From Boseongicola sp. (GTDB taxonomy: Bacteria > Pseudomonadota > Alphaproteobacteria > Rhodobacterales > Rhodobacteraceae), in contig JABDPD010000105.1 in NCBI GenBank assembly GCA_013042895.1, positions 1 to 6,362 on the forward strand: DNA of 6,362 nt. Reading direction: 5' to 3'. How positions within the stretch are numbered: the stretch's first letter is position 1; each line of letters begins with the position of its first letter. The position numbers and the translations under genes were made by a program. The notes beneath the pieces are model-generated. The model made no database searches. It had not been told where the DNA came from and was given only the letters and a program-made list of their open reading frames with translations. Of this stretch, positions 6,323 through 6,362 are shown one piece after another.

Positions 6323-6362
6323 GTGCGACCGTGCTGACCATATCATGGTTAATGCAACGCGC

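Noticed and set aside
6345..6352. TTAACCAT on the minus strand as a CtrA-type site
   Set aside because: Only one half-site is present, with no second TTAA at the proper spacing before the window ends, so it cannot be supported.
6345..6362. ATG at 6345 as the start of the next gene
   Set aside because: No Shine-Dalgarno sequence precedes it, and only six codons are visible before the window edge.

Overview
The window looks like ordinary chromosomal DNA from a marine alphaproteobacterium, most likely a Rhodobacteraceae (Roseobacter-group) member. The reasons are a phosphatidylcholine synthase of the alphaproteobacterial Pcs type, a class I PPK2, moderately high G+C, an acidic periplasmic protease, and a PriA sequence that resembles what I remember of Roseobacter PriA. 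The placement comes from protein recognition, not from a search.

Layout from left to right. Positions 1-543 (+) hold the C-terminal part of phosphatidylcholine synthase (pcs), cut by the window edge. It converges, with only 6 bp between stop codons, on ppk2 (550-1434, -), a polyphosphate kinase 2. Further right on the minus strand are a Do-family periplasmic serine protease (degP type, 1565-3034) and a transaldolase of the small TalC/FSA-like family (3244-3897). These three minus-strand genes read in the order tal, degP, ppk2 but do not look like one operon: a strong intrinsic terminator follows degP (1508-1538) and a long hairpin follows tal (3194-3231). Divergent from tal is priA (4006-6195, +), the complete primosomal replication-restart helicase, started at a GTG. 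After priA come an 8-bp-stem hairpin and 148 bp with no recognised gene, containing three tandem copies of an 11-bp unit.

Functionally the genes are housekeeping and stress functions without an obvious shared pathway: membrane lipid synthesis, polyphosphate/nucleotide interconversion, envelope protein quality control, central carbon metabolism and replication restart. I see no mobile element, CRISPR array, tRNA, rRNA or defence system, and no convincing new system. The more interesting signals are regulatory. The degP leader has a candidate RpoH-type heat-shock promoter and a palindrome that could pair with its own Shine-Dalgarno sequence. There are also small hairpins between tal and priA and after priA, and the 11-bp tandem repeat at the right edge.
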